A stretch of 64,000 nucleotides of DNA from Pyrobaculum oguniense TE7 (GTDB taxonomy: Archaea; Thermoproteota; Thermoprotei; Thermoproteales; Thermoproteaceae). The notes beneath the pieces are model-generated. The model had not been told where the DNA came from. It searched no databases and saw nothing but the letters and a program-made list of their open reading frames with translations. Positions 33,298 through 42,250 of this stretch are shown here, in pieces; the stretch's first letter is position 1, and every line of letters starts with the position of its first letter. Location: contig CP003316.1 in the NCBI GenBank assembly GCA_000247545.1, positions 653,233 to 717,232 on the forward strand, given 5' to 3'. The translations under genes and the position numbers were made by a program.

Positions 33298-33489
33298 CAT
33301 GTCGTTAAATGAGAGGTCACCCCTTCCTCCTATATCATATATAACATATATATTTCCCTTTAGAGGCGGTGCTGCAGTGGAGGTAGTCCGCGGAGGCGTT
33401 TGTGAAGAGGGCCGTTGAAACACGACCAACGCCCCCACTATTGCTATAATTACCACCGCCGCTATTGCTATCCAGAGTTTTGCGTTCAT
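33037..33489 (-). CDS. Chimeric ORF: start of a BMP-type binding protein joined to a TFB-like C-terminus
   Basis: Residues 1-30 form a membrane anchor (LWIAIAAVVIIAIVGALVVF). Then comes a Thr/Pro linker and NIYVIYDIGGRGDLSFNDMA, the typical first strand of Med/BMP (PnrA-like) nucleoside-binding lipoproteins. The rest of that ~350-residue protein is absent. Instead, from residue 66 the text reads ERLGIYVHKSVVAEILKVSK, the cyclin-fold portion of the TFB-like gene found at 39950-40624. The junction falls at a shared Met-Ala/Ala-rich spot. It is most likely a product of recombination between a binding-protein gene and the dispersed repeat and is probably non-functional. Confidence 0.65.
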   Translation of the reverse strand: MNAKLWIAIAAVVIIAIVGALVVFQRPSSQTPPRTTSTAAPPLKGNIYVIYDIGGRGDLSFNDMAERLGIYVHKSVVAEILKVSKFTIKDTAWRLRQYLQKEAEAEKALHSGGYDLRLCSGVRKVGGGGRGEDCAVDATFENDAFFVPFL

Positions 33490-33511
33490 GTGACAAGCTT
33501 GCCGCAGATTT

Positions 33512-33850
33512 TTATCTATTGGGTGCCCTGGGGCGTATTACATATCCAAACACAGCGCCAAGGGTAAAAAACACAGCCCAGAATATCACCCACAGCCAGA
33601 CGAATAGAGGGAATATCGAAATAAATCGTATAAGCCTTGCACCGTTAATAACCCCGTAATAAGCCAACACAACTGCCACCGGCACCAGCGCGGCCACAGG
33701 AGCAATAGCAACGCCGCGGCGTTTGTCAGTAAAATAGCCGTATATAACGCCGCCTATAAACGGTAACAGCGCTACGTTTAACTCGTGCCAAGGCGACGCT
33801 ATGCCTAAAAGCGGCACTAGGAGGCTTATATACCTAACCCACTTTGACAT
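33512..33850 (-). CDS. Small integral membrane protein
   Basis: Product of 112 residues with three or four hydrophobic helices (YISLLVPLLGIASPW, LLPFIGGVIYGYF, VAALVPVAVVLAYYGV, LFVWLWVIFWAVFFTLGAVFG). No family was recognised. It overlaps the penicillin-acylase gene by 17 bp and is therefore translated with it; it could be an accessory membrane partner. Confidence 0.65.
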   Translation of the reverse strand: MSKWVRYISLLVPLLGIASPWHELNVALLPFIGGVIYGYFTDKRRGVAIAPVAALVPVAVVLAYYGVINGARLIRFISIFPLFVWLWVIFWAVFFTLGAVFGYVIRPRAPNR

Positions 33851-35921
33851 ATTCGCCCCTTACCCACGGCATATACATTGCATCGTACAACGGACTTAGG
33901 GGATCTCCGTCTGGACCCCCTGGCAACATCATATAAACGCCGTCGCCAAAGGCCGCAATAAACCTCACGCTGGGGCCGTGAGAGACGTCAAACCCAGGGG
34001 CCACGTTTATAGTAAACCAATCCCCCGGGGCTTCTACTTTCTTATAGTTAAGTCCTGGAAACACCGCTCCTAATACATGAGATATGCTATATTTGTGTAA
34101 ATTACCCCAGGGAGTGTTAATTTTCAACGCCTCCTCGGCGGCTTTTTCAACAATAGATCTCTCTATAAGACCTCTCTTAATTGCCGCAAGCGTGATTTCA
34201 AAAGGCACAAACGTAATTGAGACATTGAACCGCCCCCATGCCAGTTTTTGCAGGTTGTATAGAAACATGGCATACCTCGCCGCGGTCAAGGACTCGGCCG
34301 ACATTGAGCAATCCCATTTGTTTAACTCATTTAGGAGCTCCCTCCCCTTTTCTCCGCCGTACATATCTAGCAACACCTTAACATCTTTACATGAAATATC
34401 GACGATATCTCTCTGGATCTCCATTACATCTTCAACAGATATTTTACCACGTGCTACTTTCTGAGCTATGAGTTCCATAATCCTGTCGTGTCTGTAACGA
34501 TCAGCCCAGCGCCACTGGAGGTAAATATTGGCATCTGCAACTTTATTATTGGCAGTGGCTAGGTAGGGCGGATTTATGTAGTACAACACCGACGGCAACC
34601 ACACATAACCCCTCCACTCGCCCTCCCCCCTAGATCCGTTAAAGGGCAGATATCCGCCGTTCCTTATGGGGAAGTAGCCGCTGGCGAAATACGCCACTAC
34701 TCCATACCTGTCGGCGTAGACAGTGTTTTGGCTCGGCGTGACGAAGTACTTAAGCCCGTTGAGAAACTCGGTGATGTTCCTCGCCTTGTCCATGTAATAT
34801 AGCGCGAGTGCTTCTAAAGTCACATTATTGCCAAGCCACCTCATGGAATACCTCTGCCCCTTATATTCAATAACTGGGCCGTGTACAGTTTCTAAAACCT
34901 CTAGACTCCTCTCCACACATCTGTTGTTCAAGTCACATATCTTAAACTTCTCAATACGTCTATTGGCCTCTATCCAACTTCCGTTGTAGTAATACCTAGT
35001 GCCGTTCCAGACGTAGTAGTAATAGTCTATTACGTCAACGCCTGTGTTAGTAAAGCCCCACGCCACGTACCCATTAGTCCCTATAACTACCAGGGGCGTG
35101 CCTGGAAAGGCCACTCCCATAACGGTATAATTAGGCGTCTCAACTCTCTGGAATATCCAAACAGGTGGGGCCGATAGCGAGAGGTGGGGGTCGTTGGCGA
35201 GTATTGGCTTGCCGGTGACGGTAAAATTCGGAGATATAATCCAGTTGTTACTCCCCAAATCAAGCGGCGGTGCAAATGTTACCCTCCGCGGCAAAATTGG
35301 GGTATTCTCCCCTCTTACTAGAGCTAACTCTAGGAACTGCGGCCCCAACGCGTCTACAAGAGTTTTAAGCTCGATGTCGTCTTCCCCTCCGCTGAGAGAC
35401 CACGCTATAAGCTTTGCAATAGCTAGCGTGTCTACAGGACTCCAAGGCTCGGGACTCTTCCCCAGAATTAAATACTCCACAATTGGCGGGCGTCCGGCCA
35501 AGAAATCGTTAATACCACGTGTATAACTTTCAATAAGCTCGGCATAGTGAGGATAGTTCTGTTTTAAATAGTCCCAGGTTCGCCCCGCCGATATATAAAG
35601 ACCCCTGGTCCTAAAATAAACATCGGTCTCAAACGCCGCCTCGCCCAACAGTTCCGACAACTTGCCCTCAGCCACCCTTCTTAAAACGTCCATTTGGAAA
35701 AAACGGTAGTAAGCATGGGCATATCCCAATTTGTAAAAAGCCTCCTTCTCATCCCCAGCCCTTATCACCAAAACGTAATTCTCCAACGGCGCCGGCGGCG
35801 CGGGGCGCGCCACCGCCTTTAAAGGCCCCTGGAACGGATCTGCAAGCCTAAAAAGATACGGGGGGACGGATAAAGCTAGAATTATGATAAATGGAATAAA
35901 AATTGCGACTAACCGCCTCAT
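33834..35921 (-). CDS. Penicillin acylase family (Ntn-hydrolase), membrane-anchored
   Basis: Product of 695 residues with an N-terminal signal or anchor helix (VAIFIPFIIILALSVPPYLF). The alpha part shows YKLGYAHAYYRFFQMDVLRRVAEGKLSE. The beta part begins at Ser224 in LGSNNWIIS, the N-terminal nucleophile freed by self-cleavage. AYGTNGYVAWGFTN-like and NDPHL strands follow. Archaeal relatives act outside the membrane on N-acyl compounds such as acyl-homoserine lactones or cyclic peptides; the natural substrate here is unknown. A small membrane protein gene overlaps its 3' end. Confidence 0.88.
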   Translation of the reverse strand: MRRLVAIFIPFIIILALSVPPYLFRLADPFQGPLKAVARPAPPAPLENYVLVIRAGDEKEAFYKLGYAHAYYRFFQMDVLRRVAEGKLSELLGEAAFETDVYFRTRGLYISAGRTWDYLKQNYPHYAELIESYTRGINDFLAGRPPIVEYLILGKSPEPWSPVDTLAIAKLIAWSLSGGEDDIELKTLVDALGPQFLELALVRGENTPILPRRVTFAPPLDLGSNNWIISPNFTVTGKPILANDPHLSLSAPPVWIFQRVETPNYTVMGVAFPGTPLVVIGTNGYVAWGFTNTGVDVIDYYYYVWNGTRYYYNGSWIEANRRIEKFKICDLNNRCVERSLEVLETVHGPVIEYKGQRYSMRWLGNNVTLEALALYYMDKARNITEFLNGLKYFVTPSQNTVYADRYGVVAYFASGYFPIRNGGYLPFNGSRGEGEWRGYVWLPSVLYYINPPYLATANNKVADANIYLQWRWADRYRHDRIMELIAQKVARGKISVEDVMEIQRDIVDISCKDVKVLLDMYGGEKGRELLNELNKWDCSMSAESLTAARYAMFLYNLQKLAWGRFNVSITFVPFEITLAAIKRGLIERSIVEKAAEEALKINTPWGNLHKYSISHVLGAVFPGLNYKKVEAPGDWFTINVAPGFDVSHGPSVRFIAAFGDGVYMMLPGGPDGDPLSPLYDAMYMPWVRGEYVKVG

Positions 35922-36001
35922 AAGTATTTAACCTATACCGTTTTTAAGCATTAATGACGACGCTTACAAGGTCAGATGGGTGAAGAAGGCTGAGCGGCTG
36001 A

Positions 36002-36535
36002 TTAATCTCTACACTTAACTAGATATCTGTATGTGAGGAAAAAGGCGGCTGCAAGAACGGCATACCTAATGTAACTCGCCGCGGTTCGCGTCGGCTCATC
36101 GCCTAATAACTGGAGATTTTCTGGGGGCAACGCCGTGCCTATTGAAAACTGAAATCCAAACGCGGTGATATTGCCGCCGATAATTCCCCCAAGTGCCTTA
36201 ACTAGTCCCCTAAATTTTTCACACTTATAGGCCCACCATAACGGCCCAAAGATGAGATACCAAAACACTGCGATAATTGCAGGTATTGTGGCGACCAGGG
36301 CGATCTCCGTCGGCCCAATGCCGGCGAGATACAAGACGGTGCTTATTAGCACCGCCTTCCAAATTTGTTTTCTGAGCAGTGTCAATACAATCCATGCCAA
36401 CGTAAGATACGCCCCCCATACGCGTAATACTAAATGTGCCGCTGTAGGCGGAGGCAAATGGGAGAGTAGGTAAAGGAGGAAAAAACCCAAAGCTGGGGGT
36501 ACTATTAGCTGAACTTTATCAAATAACCTGCCCAT
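36002..36535 (-). CDS. Membrane partner of surface protein locus 1
   Basis: Product of 177 residues with about five hydrophobic helices (IVPPALGFFLLYLL, VWGAYLTLAWIVLTLL, AVLISTVLYLAGIG, IPAIIAVFWYLIFGPLWWAY, YAVLAAAFFLTYRYL). No family was recognised. It overlaps the 3' end of the 776-aa surface protein gene by 31 bp, so the two are one transcription unit. Its size and gene order are the same as in locus 2 (55214-55756), and parts such as FGFQFSIGTALPP and FGIVSFGYVIPTP look related. Confidence 0.65.
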   Translation of the reverse strand: MGRLFDKVQLIVPPALGFFLLYLLSHLPPPTAAHLVLRVWGAYLTLAWIVLTLLRKQIWKAVLISTVLYLAGIGPTEIALVATIPAIIAVFWYLIFGPLWWAYKCEKFRGLVKALGGIIGGNITAFGFQFSIGTALPPENLQLLGDEPTRTAASYIRYAVLAAAFFLTYRYLVKCRD

Positions 36536-38835
36536 GCCAAGGCGTAGGGCTCCTCAGGCGCTGTGAAGTAATTGCTAACATCCCTCAATGCAATAACAGT
36601 CCTCAATAAGTATGGAGAATACGATACCAACGGCATCTGGGCATAATTATTATCAGCTTTAAAATACCCATCGACGTTAATATATCTGACGCTAATACCG
36701 ATTAGCTGATTAGTATCGCCAAAGTAGGGAATATAGACATCCCAGTGGGCGCCTAGTATACTACCGGCTGTCCCAGCATCATAGCCAATCCCGTAGTACG
36801 GGACAGGCGAACTCTGTATACACGAAATATTACTAGAAACAGACACGCCCCCTAGCAAGACATCCAAACCCCAGAGGATGGCGCCTGCAACAGCAACGCT
36901 TAAACTACCTGTGAAAAATGACAACACAGCCACTACAAAGCTGGCCGCGGTGACCGCTGCGCCCGTGGCTGAAACTAATGCATCTAAGAACAGATTTCTG
37001 CGTTCTGTTATATTCATTGCCATTGCCGGCACCAGGCCCACTGTCTCTACAGCAAGACAGACTCTTTTCAGCGTAGGCGTCTCGCTTATAAACCGATGCC
37101 TAAACGGCGTATAGTAGTACGAAACCATGGCAAAGCTATTAAGCCCACTTGGTGTGATAAAACCAGTATGCCTAATTTGGGCCAAGGCTGCTATACTCCC
37201 TGCAAATACTCCTGAGGTATATCTCACCGCGTAGGTATAGAAGTCCCTTAAATGGGTTCTCCTTTGCAATTCGTACCTATTAGGCAGATTGCTGAAAATT
37301 AGTTTGGCGCTGAGCCAGGTGGCGCTGTTGTGGCTCCAAATCTCTGGCCAGCGGCTACCTTGGATGTAGAGCTCCTCAACGGTGATCCTGCTACCTGTGT
37401 TCCTATATGTAAACACAATTGGTAGTACCGGAGATGCGTTAAAGGAAAAGTACCATTTTGCAGCCTCAAGCAAGTTAAATAAACTTGAAATTACAAAAGT
37501 ACACGTTCCAGTGCTAGTATCAATGCTCGTCGGCGCGAAGGATCCCAGATAAAGAGAGCCGATTGTAACATCTATCCTTGCATTGGCGTTACAGCCGAAG
37601 GAGGTTTTCAATCGTGCGTAGAAGTTGGCAAATTCGTTAAACCCCTGTGGAATAACGGCTAGAAATACATCTCTTCCCGAATAGCTGTCATAGCTAAATA
37701 CGACGCCTGGCTGTTTTGCATCCCAACGCCACAATGCGGCCAAGCTTCCGTATATATCGGATATGGAGAGGCCAGGCCTTCTATATACGGCCATAAGAGA
37801 TATGTTAATTGGCCTATAGCTTGGATTTCTAATAATAGTATATACATATATGTAGTAGTTTGAATAGGCAGATGTGTCGAATATGTACATCTTTCTAAGC
37901 ACATTACTTATGTTATATAGCGGCGAGGAGCTTGACGTCCAACTCTGTGTGCTAGGCACTGTGGGCTGGGGGAATTGCGAATAGGCAATGTAAAGCCGGA
38001 GATCTGGCCCCGGCTCGCCAAAGTTGGGAGCGGTTATATCAGGCTTCCAAGTTACTTGTACATAGACGCGGACTACGTCTTTTCCTAAATAGGCCCAGTA
38101 GCTGTCAGATGATGATTTAGGAATAAAGTTATAAGTTCTACTTGAGGGATTAAATCCAGTTGCAATAATAAAACTTGCAGGTGTATACAGATAGCTACTC
38201 TGAACATTTGCATATACTGTGGGGGCAAATACATACGTAGACCAGTAGAAACTGGTAGAGGAAGTGCCGCTGTCAAATCCCATTATCCCCGCCTCTCCTC
38301 CAATGCCCTTAGGCGAGGGCTTTCTTAGCGAATTCTTTGGCCTCCTAATATCTATTGGCTTTCCGTCTATGTAGAATTTACCTCCTCTCTCCTCGGCTAA
38401 TATTACCAGCTCAACTCTAGAGGCTAGCCACGACTCATTACCCTGAGATCCTTTTCGTGCAATAACCCCGCCATGAAGTTCAGTTGTATTTCTGGCAAGG
38501 ATTAATCTAACCCTCCCCACTCCCTCTATATCCACATCCACCGCCTTTGGGTGTTGAGCCTTGGCATTATTTACGGCCTCTCTGGGAACTACGAGGTATT
38601 TGCCTACCACACTTAAATAGGTGATGTTAGCGTTGAAATCAACTAGATACACAGTACGATTTAAAGCTATGTATGCCACTGGCGCTTGCTCTATTCTTTC
38701 GCCTATCACTACATAGGGGAATTCATCACCGACATCTAAATCTAGAAAGATGAACTTGTCAACATCACCGGCATGGAACAACGCCGTTAGGACAAGTAGT
38801 ATCGTCAACCCCTTTAACACATACCCTGTTGACAT
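36505..38835 (-). CDS. Large secreted surface protein, paralogue 1 (776 aa)
   Basis: Not a known family. It has a signal peptide (LKGLTILLVLTALFHAGD), a beta-rich and Tyr/Ser/Thr-rich ectodomain, and a very hydrophobic Gly/Ala segment (about 623-662: TGAAVTAASFVVAVLSFFTG and on). Residues about 408-500 hold a domain shared with the genes at 52999 and 60427: a hydrophobic strand with Cys, IGSLYLGSF, GTCTFV, then SRITVEELYIQGSRW. The codon-level A+T content is higher than in the housekeeping neighbours, in keeping with an accessory gene. It is co-transcribed with a small membrane protein. It may be a cell-surface layer or adhesin component; this is inference. Confidence 0.7.
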   Translation of the reverse strand: MSTGYVLKGLTILLVLTALFHAGDVDKFIFLDLDVGDEFPYVVIGERIEQAPVAYIALNRTVYLVDFNANITYLSVVGKYLVVPREAVNNAKAQHPKAVDVDIEGVGRVRLILARNTTELHGGVIARKGSQGNESWLASRVELVILAEERGGKFYIDGKPIDIRRPKNSLRKPSPKGIGGEAGIMGFDSGTSSTSFYWSTYVFAPTVYANVQSSYLYTPASFIIATGFNPSSRTYNFIPKSSSDSYWAYLGKDVVRVYVQVTWKPDITAPNFGEPGPDLRLYIAYSQFPQPTVPSTQSWTSSSSPLYNISNVLRKMYIFDTSAYSNYYIYVYTIIRNPSYRPINISLMAVYRRPGLSISDIYGSLAALWRWDAKQPGVVFSYDSYSGRDVFLAVIPQGFNEFANFYARLKTSFGCNANARIDVTIGSLYLGSFAPTSIDTSTGTCTFVISSLFNLLEAAKWYFSFNASPVLPIVFTYRNTGSRITVEELYIQGSRWPEIWSHNSATWLSAKLIFSNLPNRYELQRRTHLRDFYTYAVRYTSGVFAGSIAALAQIRHTGFITPSGLNSFAMVSYYYTPFRHRFISETPTLKRVCLAVETVGLVPAMAMNITERRNLFLDALVSATGAAVTAASFVVAVLSFFTGSLSVAVAGAILWGLDVLLGGVSVSSNISCIQSSPVPYYGIGYDAGTAGSILGAHWDVYIPYFGDTNQLIGISVRYINVDGYFKADNNYAQMPLVSYSPYLLRTVIALRDVSNYFTAPEEPYALAWAGYLIKFS

Positions 38836-38969
38836 ATTATTCTAAAAAAAAGGTTTAAATACTTTTCTCTGGCGTATTGGGCACATAGATTCTTAAAACA
38901 CATCACATTGCGCGCGGTTCTCAACAATCTCTAACACTAACTTATTTAAAGAGGTATAAAAGGCCGCCT

Positions 38970-39278
38970 ATGGACTACAGTATAGAGCATGCCCGAGTTA
39001 AAGAGGCTATTGAAAAAGCTCAGTGCTCCGCCCCCTCCCCCCAAGAGCTGTTAAGCTGTATAGAGGGGCAGTTGAGGGGCGCCGGGTATACGCCTGTTGT
39101 CTCCCAGTTGTTAGACGCAAATGTAGACCCCGTGGAGAGGCCGGAGCAGGCTAGGTTTATTAGAATAGAGGCCCAGAGGCCGGGCGATAAAAATACTCAT
39201 ATCTTCACCTTCGCCGTATTAAAACCAGGAGGGGTTTACAAGGCCCTCTGGTTACAATCTGCTGTGATCGAGAAGTAA
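38970..39278 (+). CDS. Hypothetical protein (102 aa)
   Basis: Unrecognised soluble protein: N-terminal helices (ARVKEAIEKAQCSAPSPQEL) and a C-terminal strand pair (ARFIRIEAQRP, THIFTFAVLKPGG). The stop is directly followed by the ATG of the HTH/zinc-ribbon gene, so both are translated from one mRNA. A TATA-like TTATTTAAAG is about 25 bp upstream. Confidence 0.6.
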   Translation: MDYSIEHARVKEAIEKAQCSAPSPQELLSCIEGQLRGAGYTPVVSQLLDANVDPVERPEQARFIRIEAQRPGDKNTHIFTFAVLKPGGVYKALWLQSAVIEK

Positions 39279-39578
39279 ATGGAGACGATTAGGGAGAGGC
39301 TTATTAAAGTCCTCCTTGAGAGCAAAGAGCCCCTTACGGTCAATCAGCTACAGGCGCTTGTAAACACCGAGTTAAAGCCGAGCGAATTATATGACGAGCT
39401 TGAACACGTCAAGAAGACATTGAAAAGAATGGGCTATCGCCTCGAGCTAGTACCCGCTGTTTGTAAAAACTGCGGCTATGAGTTCAGAGACCGCGAGAAA
39501 TTAAAAAAGCCAAGCCGCTGTCCCCGTTGTAAAAGCGAAAGAATAGAGCCGCCTAAATTTTACATAGAGCCTCTCTAG
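39279..39578 (+). CDS. HTH plus zinc-ribbon transcription regulator
   Basis: Product of 99 residues: a winged helix (IRERLIKVLLESKEPLTVNQ ... PSELYDELEHVKKTLKRMG) followed by a C4 zinc ribbon (CKNCGYEFRD ... CPRCKSERI, four cysteines at about 62-83). This matches the COG3357-type predicted regulators found throughout archaea. It starts with no gap after the preceding hypothetical gene. Confidence 0.82.
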   Translation: METIRERLIKVLLESKEPLTVNQLQALVNTELKPSELYDELEHVKKTLKRMGYRLELVPAVCKNCGYEFRDREKLKKPSRCPRCKSERIEPPKFYIEPL

Positions 39579-39892
39579 TCCGCAGAGGCGCTACGGTATA
39601 TGGCATAGGCCCTCCACTGCCATCTACGCGCCGCTCTTAGGCGCTACTCCGCCTCGCGCTTGCGGCAATTGGACAGCATGGCGACTGGATTATCCCCTAA
39701 GGGCGCTGGGTCTAGCTCCGGCGCGGTGCATTTAAAAAGAGTGGCAAGACTCGAAAAAAGTCCACTCCCCCACCTGGTGCATCCTCGCCGGCGGGCCCAT
39801 CCATCTCAGGACGGGCCCAATTATTTTACCTATATGTCGTCTTTATTTTTCCCATCATGAGAAAAAAGAGAGTCTCACGTCTTTTCACGCGT
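39579..39892. other. Intergenic stretch with possible short RNA gene
   Basis: 314 bp without a protein gene. A TATA-like CATTTAAAAAG at 39728-39738 is followed by a 100-bp region ending in GGGCCC...GGGCCC (39797-39822) and then TTATTTT, which would form a hairpin plus T-tract. This is what a small RNA with terminator could look like, but no C/D or H/ACA box pattern was found. Confidence 0.25.
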
Positions 39893-40263
39893 AGTGTGTA
39901 AACGGCGTCATGGCCCCCAAGCCTCGCCCGCCTCGCGGCACGCCCCACTGCTCCCACGCCCCCTCACGCCTCCGTTCTCACACGCCGGAAATACGCCGGG
40001 TTCTACGCATATTGAGAACGGGGTCGACGCGTTGTTCTCAAACGTTGCATCCACGGCGCAATCCTCTCCACGTCCGCCTCCACCCACTTTCCGCACGCCA
40101 CTACAAAGGCGCAGGTCATAGCCTCCGCTATGAAGCGCCTTTTCCGCCTCAGCCTCTTGCAAATATCGCCTGAGGCGCCACGCCGTATCTCTTATCGTGA
40201 ATAGACACTTTTAGGATTTCCGCAATAACCCGCTTGTGCACGTATATGCCCAGCCTATCCGCC
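39893..40263. repeat. Dispersed repeat, copy B (TFB-like 3' end)
   Basis: Second copy of the repeat at 32898-33297. Compared with copy A it lacks about 20 bp near 40020 and has a 2-nt deletion near 40198, which breaks the TFB-like frame. Confidence 0.75.
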
Positions 40264-40624
40264 GCGAGATACGCCAGCGTAGCCGCGATAACCCTCGGCG
40301 ACCTAGTAGACCCGCTAGGCGCTTAAACATCTCCAAAGCCACAGCCGCCACTTCAGAACCCAGGGCCTCAACCGCCTTGCCAAGATACATCTCCACTATT
40401 TCAGAGTACCTCCTCCTAACGCTCTTGCCCTCCCTTTCGAGAGCCGCCATTATCAATCTATACTTCGGGGGCGGGGGAGACGCTTCTTTTGTCGCCGGGG
40501 GCATGAGCACTGGGCCTATCACCGTCCCGCAGTCCCGGCACACGTACTCGCCTACCGCTACCACATTCGCCGAGTGGCAGTGTGGGCGTCTAGGCCGCGG
40601 AAACGCTGCGCCGTGGATGGTCAT
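39950..40624 (-). pseudogene. TFB-like protein with one cyclin repeat, frameshifted
   Basis: The minus strand from ATG 40624 encodes a TFIIB-type N-terminus (HCHSANVVAVGEYVCRDCG; one of the four zinc cysteines is replaced by Arg), a linker, and a cyclin-like helix set (KYRLIMAALEREG, YSEIVEMYLGKAVEALGSEV). A frameshift near 40320 moves the text to SGSTRSPRVIAATLAYLAAD and RLGIYVHKRVIAEILKVS. A second shift (2-nt loss near 40198) precedes the C-terminal part shared with copy A. Rebuilt, the protein would have a single cyclin repeat, not two as in true TFB. It is divergent from the PaREP2b gene. Confidence 0.6.
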
Positions 40625-42250
40625 AGCCCACCGCTCCTTAACACCTTTTCCGCTTCCTCTAAGGCCTTTGCGGGGCCTCCGTTGGTGAAAATTAGGCGCG
40701 GCCTCAGCGTCGTGAACTTCGTCCTCGCCTCGTACTCCGATGGCGCCGCCTCCTCACCTCATCGCTTTATGACTGAACACGACGTTTTGCGCTTTTTCGC
40801 CAACGTGACGCTATTCGACGGACATGTATCACCGAATGAGGTACACCTCACCGTGGAAGGCTTCGGCGCGAGGAGCGAAGGGAAACAGCTCCCCCTGGAC
40901 ATATACGACAAAGTGGCGCTTTACCTAATCCTCGCCGCCAAATACGGCGTAGAGGTCAAAGGGATATACGTCAGAAAAGGCGAGGCGAAGATACGCCTTA
41001 AGCCGGAATACGCCGCGTGGGTCTTCGCGGCGGAGTGGCACTTCTTCTCGCAGATGCTCAGAGTGGGCAAGGCGATGGGCATCGGCGCCGACCACGTTAT
41101 TAAAAAACTCGAAAAGATAGGGAAATACGTGGAGAAGCTCGCAAAGAAGATTAGGATTGAGCATAGGCTAATCGGCGATGGGGTAGTAGTCTGGTTCAAG
41201 GACGAGAAGGGGAACGAGCTGGCCCACATAAACGTGAGGTGGGACGGCAGAAGCTTGCGCGCAGTTTTCAACGGCGCCAAGGAGAACGCCGAGCGCCTCG
41301 CCTTAATCCTAAACGCGCTGGGCGCCGCGGCCGAGGCGAAGAAGTACGGCAACGAGTGGTACGTGGAGCTAACCACCGACTCCATCACGGCAATCCGCCG
41401 ACCAGAGTGGCTTGAGGCGGTTAAGGCCCTCGTCGAGGAGCTTCACAGACGCGGCGTGATAAGCAAAGAGAAGAGAGACGAGTTGATTAAGGAGATAGAG
41501 GCCGGCCCCAACGCCGTGGAGGTGGCCGGAGTGGAGATGAGCGTGGTGGCGGAGAGAGACAACGGCTCGAAGCAACTGGTAATCAGATACCAGCCGACGT
41601 CGGCAGAGGCCTTTGACGCCGCTGTGAAGGCGCTTAAAGAGGCGGAATTCGAGGAGGGGGTACACTTCACCGCCAAGAAGCCGGAGAAGGTTAAGCAAGG
41701 CGAACGCGAAATCGTAAAGCCGGGCTTTATCCGCTTGAAGGTGCCTGCCGGCCTCTGGAGGCTGGAGGAGCTTCGGCGGCAAGGCGTGGGGTGGGCCGAG
41801 AAGGCAATAAGCCGGCTGGAGGAGATCGCTAGGAGAAGAGGCTTCTACGACCTCGTTGAGGAGCATCTAAGGCTGGCGAAGGAGGCCGAGACAGTAGACC
41901 CGAGGGGGATGATTGCGGAGGACAAGGAGAGGGGCGTTAAAGCGGTGATAAAAAACGTAAAGAGAGAGTGGGACAAAGGACGGCTGAAGATCGTCGTGGA
42001 GTATGAGACAAATGGGCGGACAGAGACCTTCTCCTTCACCTGGCGCGTGGAGACGGGTGGGGGGATCAGAGCCAGCGTGAGGCTAGACGAGGAGAAAGCC
42101 GCCGTCCTTGCGGCGCTGACGGGAGACGAAAAGCTGAAGGGCAGGAGGGGAACAGTGACTCTCACACCTAAGCACCTCTTCGCCATGGCGAAGATAAAAG
42201 ACGTCGACTGGGTGCTTTTAAGGTGGTACGCCGAGGCGAAGCGTAAATAA
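40574..42250 (+). CDS. PaREP2b family protein, probably 5'-truncated
   Basis: Pyrobaculum-specific repeat protein family. The product shows FFANVTLFDGHVSPNEVHLTV, then LKPEYAAWVFAAEWHFFSQM, a repeated beta/helix middle, and ends with VDWVLLRWYAEAKRK. The first ~20 codons from ATG 40574 are antisense to the zinc-ribbon region of the TFB-like pseudogene and are unlikely to be native. Family-like text begins near 40640 (GPPLVKIRRGLSVVNFVL), and an internal ATG at 40769 gives MTEHDVLRFF. So the gene probably lost its original 5' end. The HEPN gene starts right after its stop. The function is unknown; the family is multicopy and patchy. Confidence 0.7.
   Translation: MAVWASRPRKRCAVDGHSPPLLNTFSASSKAFAGPPLVKIRRGLSVVNFVLASYSDGAASSPHRFMTEHDVLRFFANVTLFDGHVSPNEVHLTVEGFGARSEGKQLPLDIYDKVALYLILAAKYGVEVKGIYVRKGEAKIRLKPEYAAWVFAAEWHFFSQMLRVGKAMGIGADHVIKKLEKIGKYVEKLAKKIRIEHRLIGDGVVVWFKDEKGNELAHINVRWDGRSLRAVFNGAKENAERLALILNALGAAAEAKKYGNEWYVELTTDSITAIRRPEWLEAVKALVEELHRRGVISKEKRDELIKEIEAGPNAVEVAGVEMSVVAERDNGSKQLVIRYQPTSAEAFDAAVKALKEAEFEEGVHFTAKKPEKVKQGEREIVKPGFIRLKVPAGLWRLEELRRQGVGWAEKAISRLEEIARRRGFYDLVEEHLRLAKEAETVDPRGMIAEDKERGVKAVIKNVKREWDKGRLKIVVEYETNGRTETFSFTWRVETGGGIRASVRLDEEKAAVLAALTGDEKLKGRRGTVTLTPKHLFAMAKIKDVDWVLLRWYAEAKRK

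Noticed and set aside
40236-40688. Plus-strand 150-codon frame across the TFB-like region
   Set aside because: It is the shadow of the TFB-like gene on the other strand; composition is Arg/Pro-rich without domain pattern.
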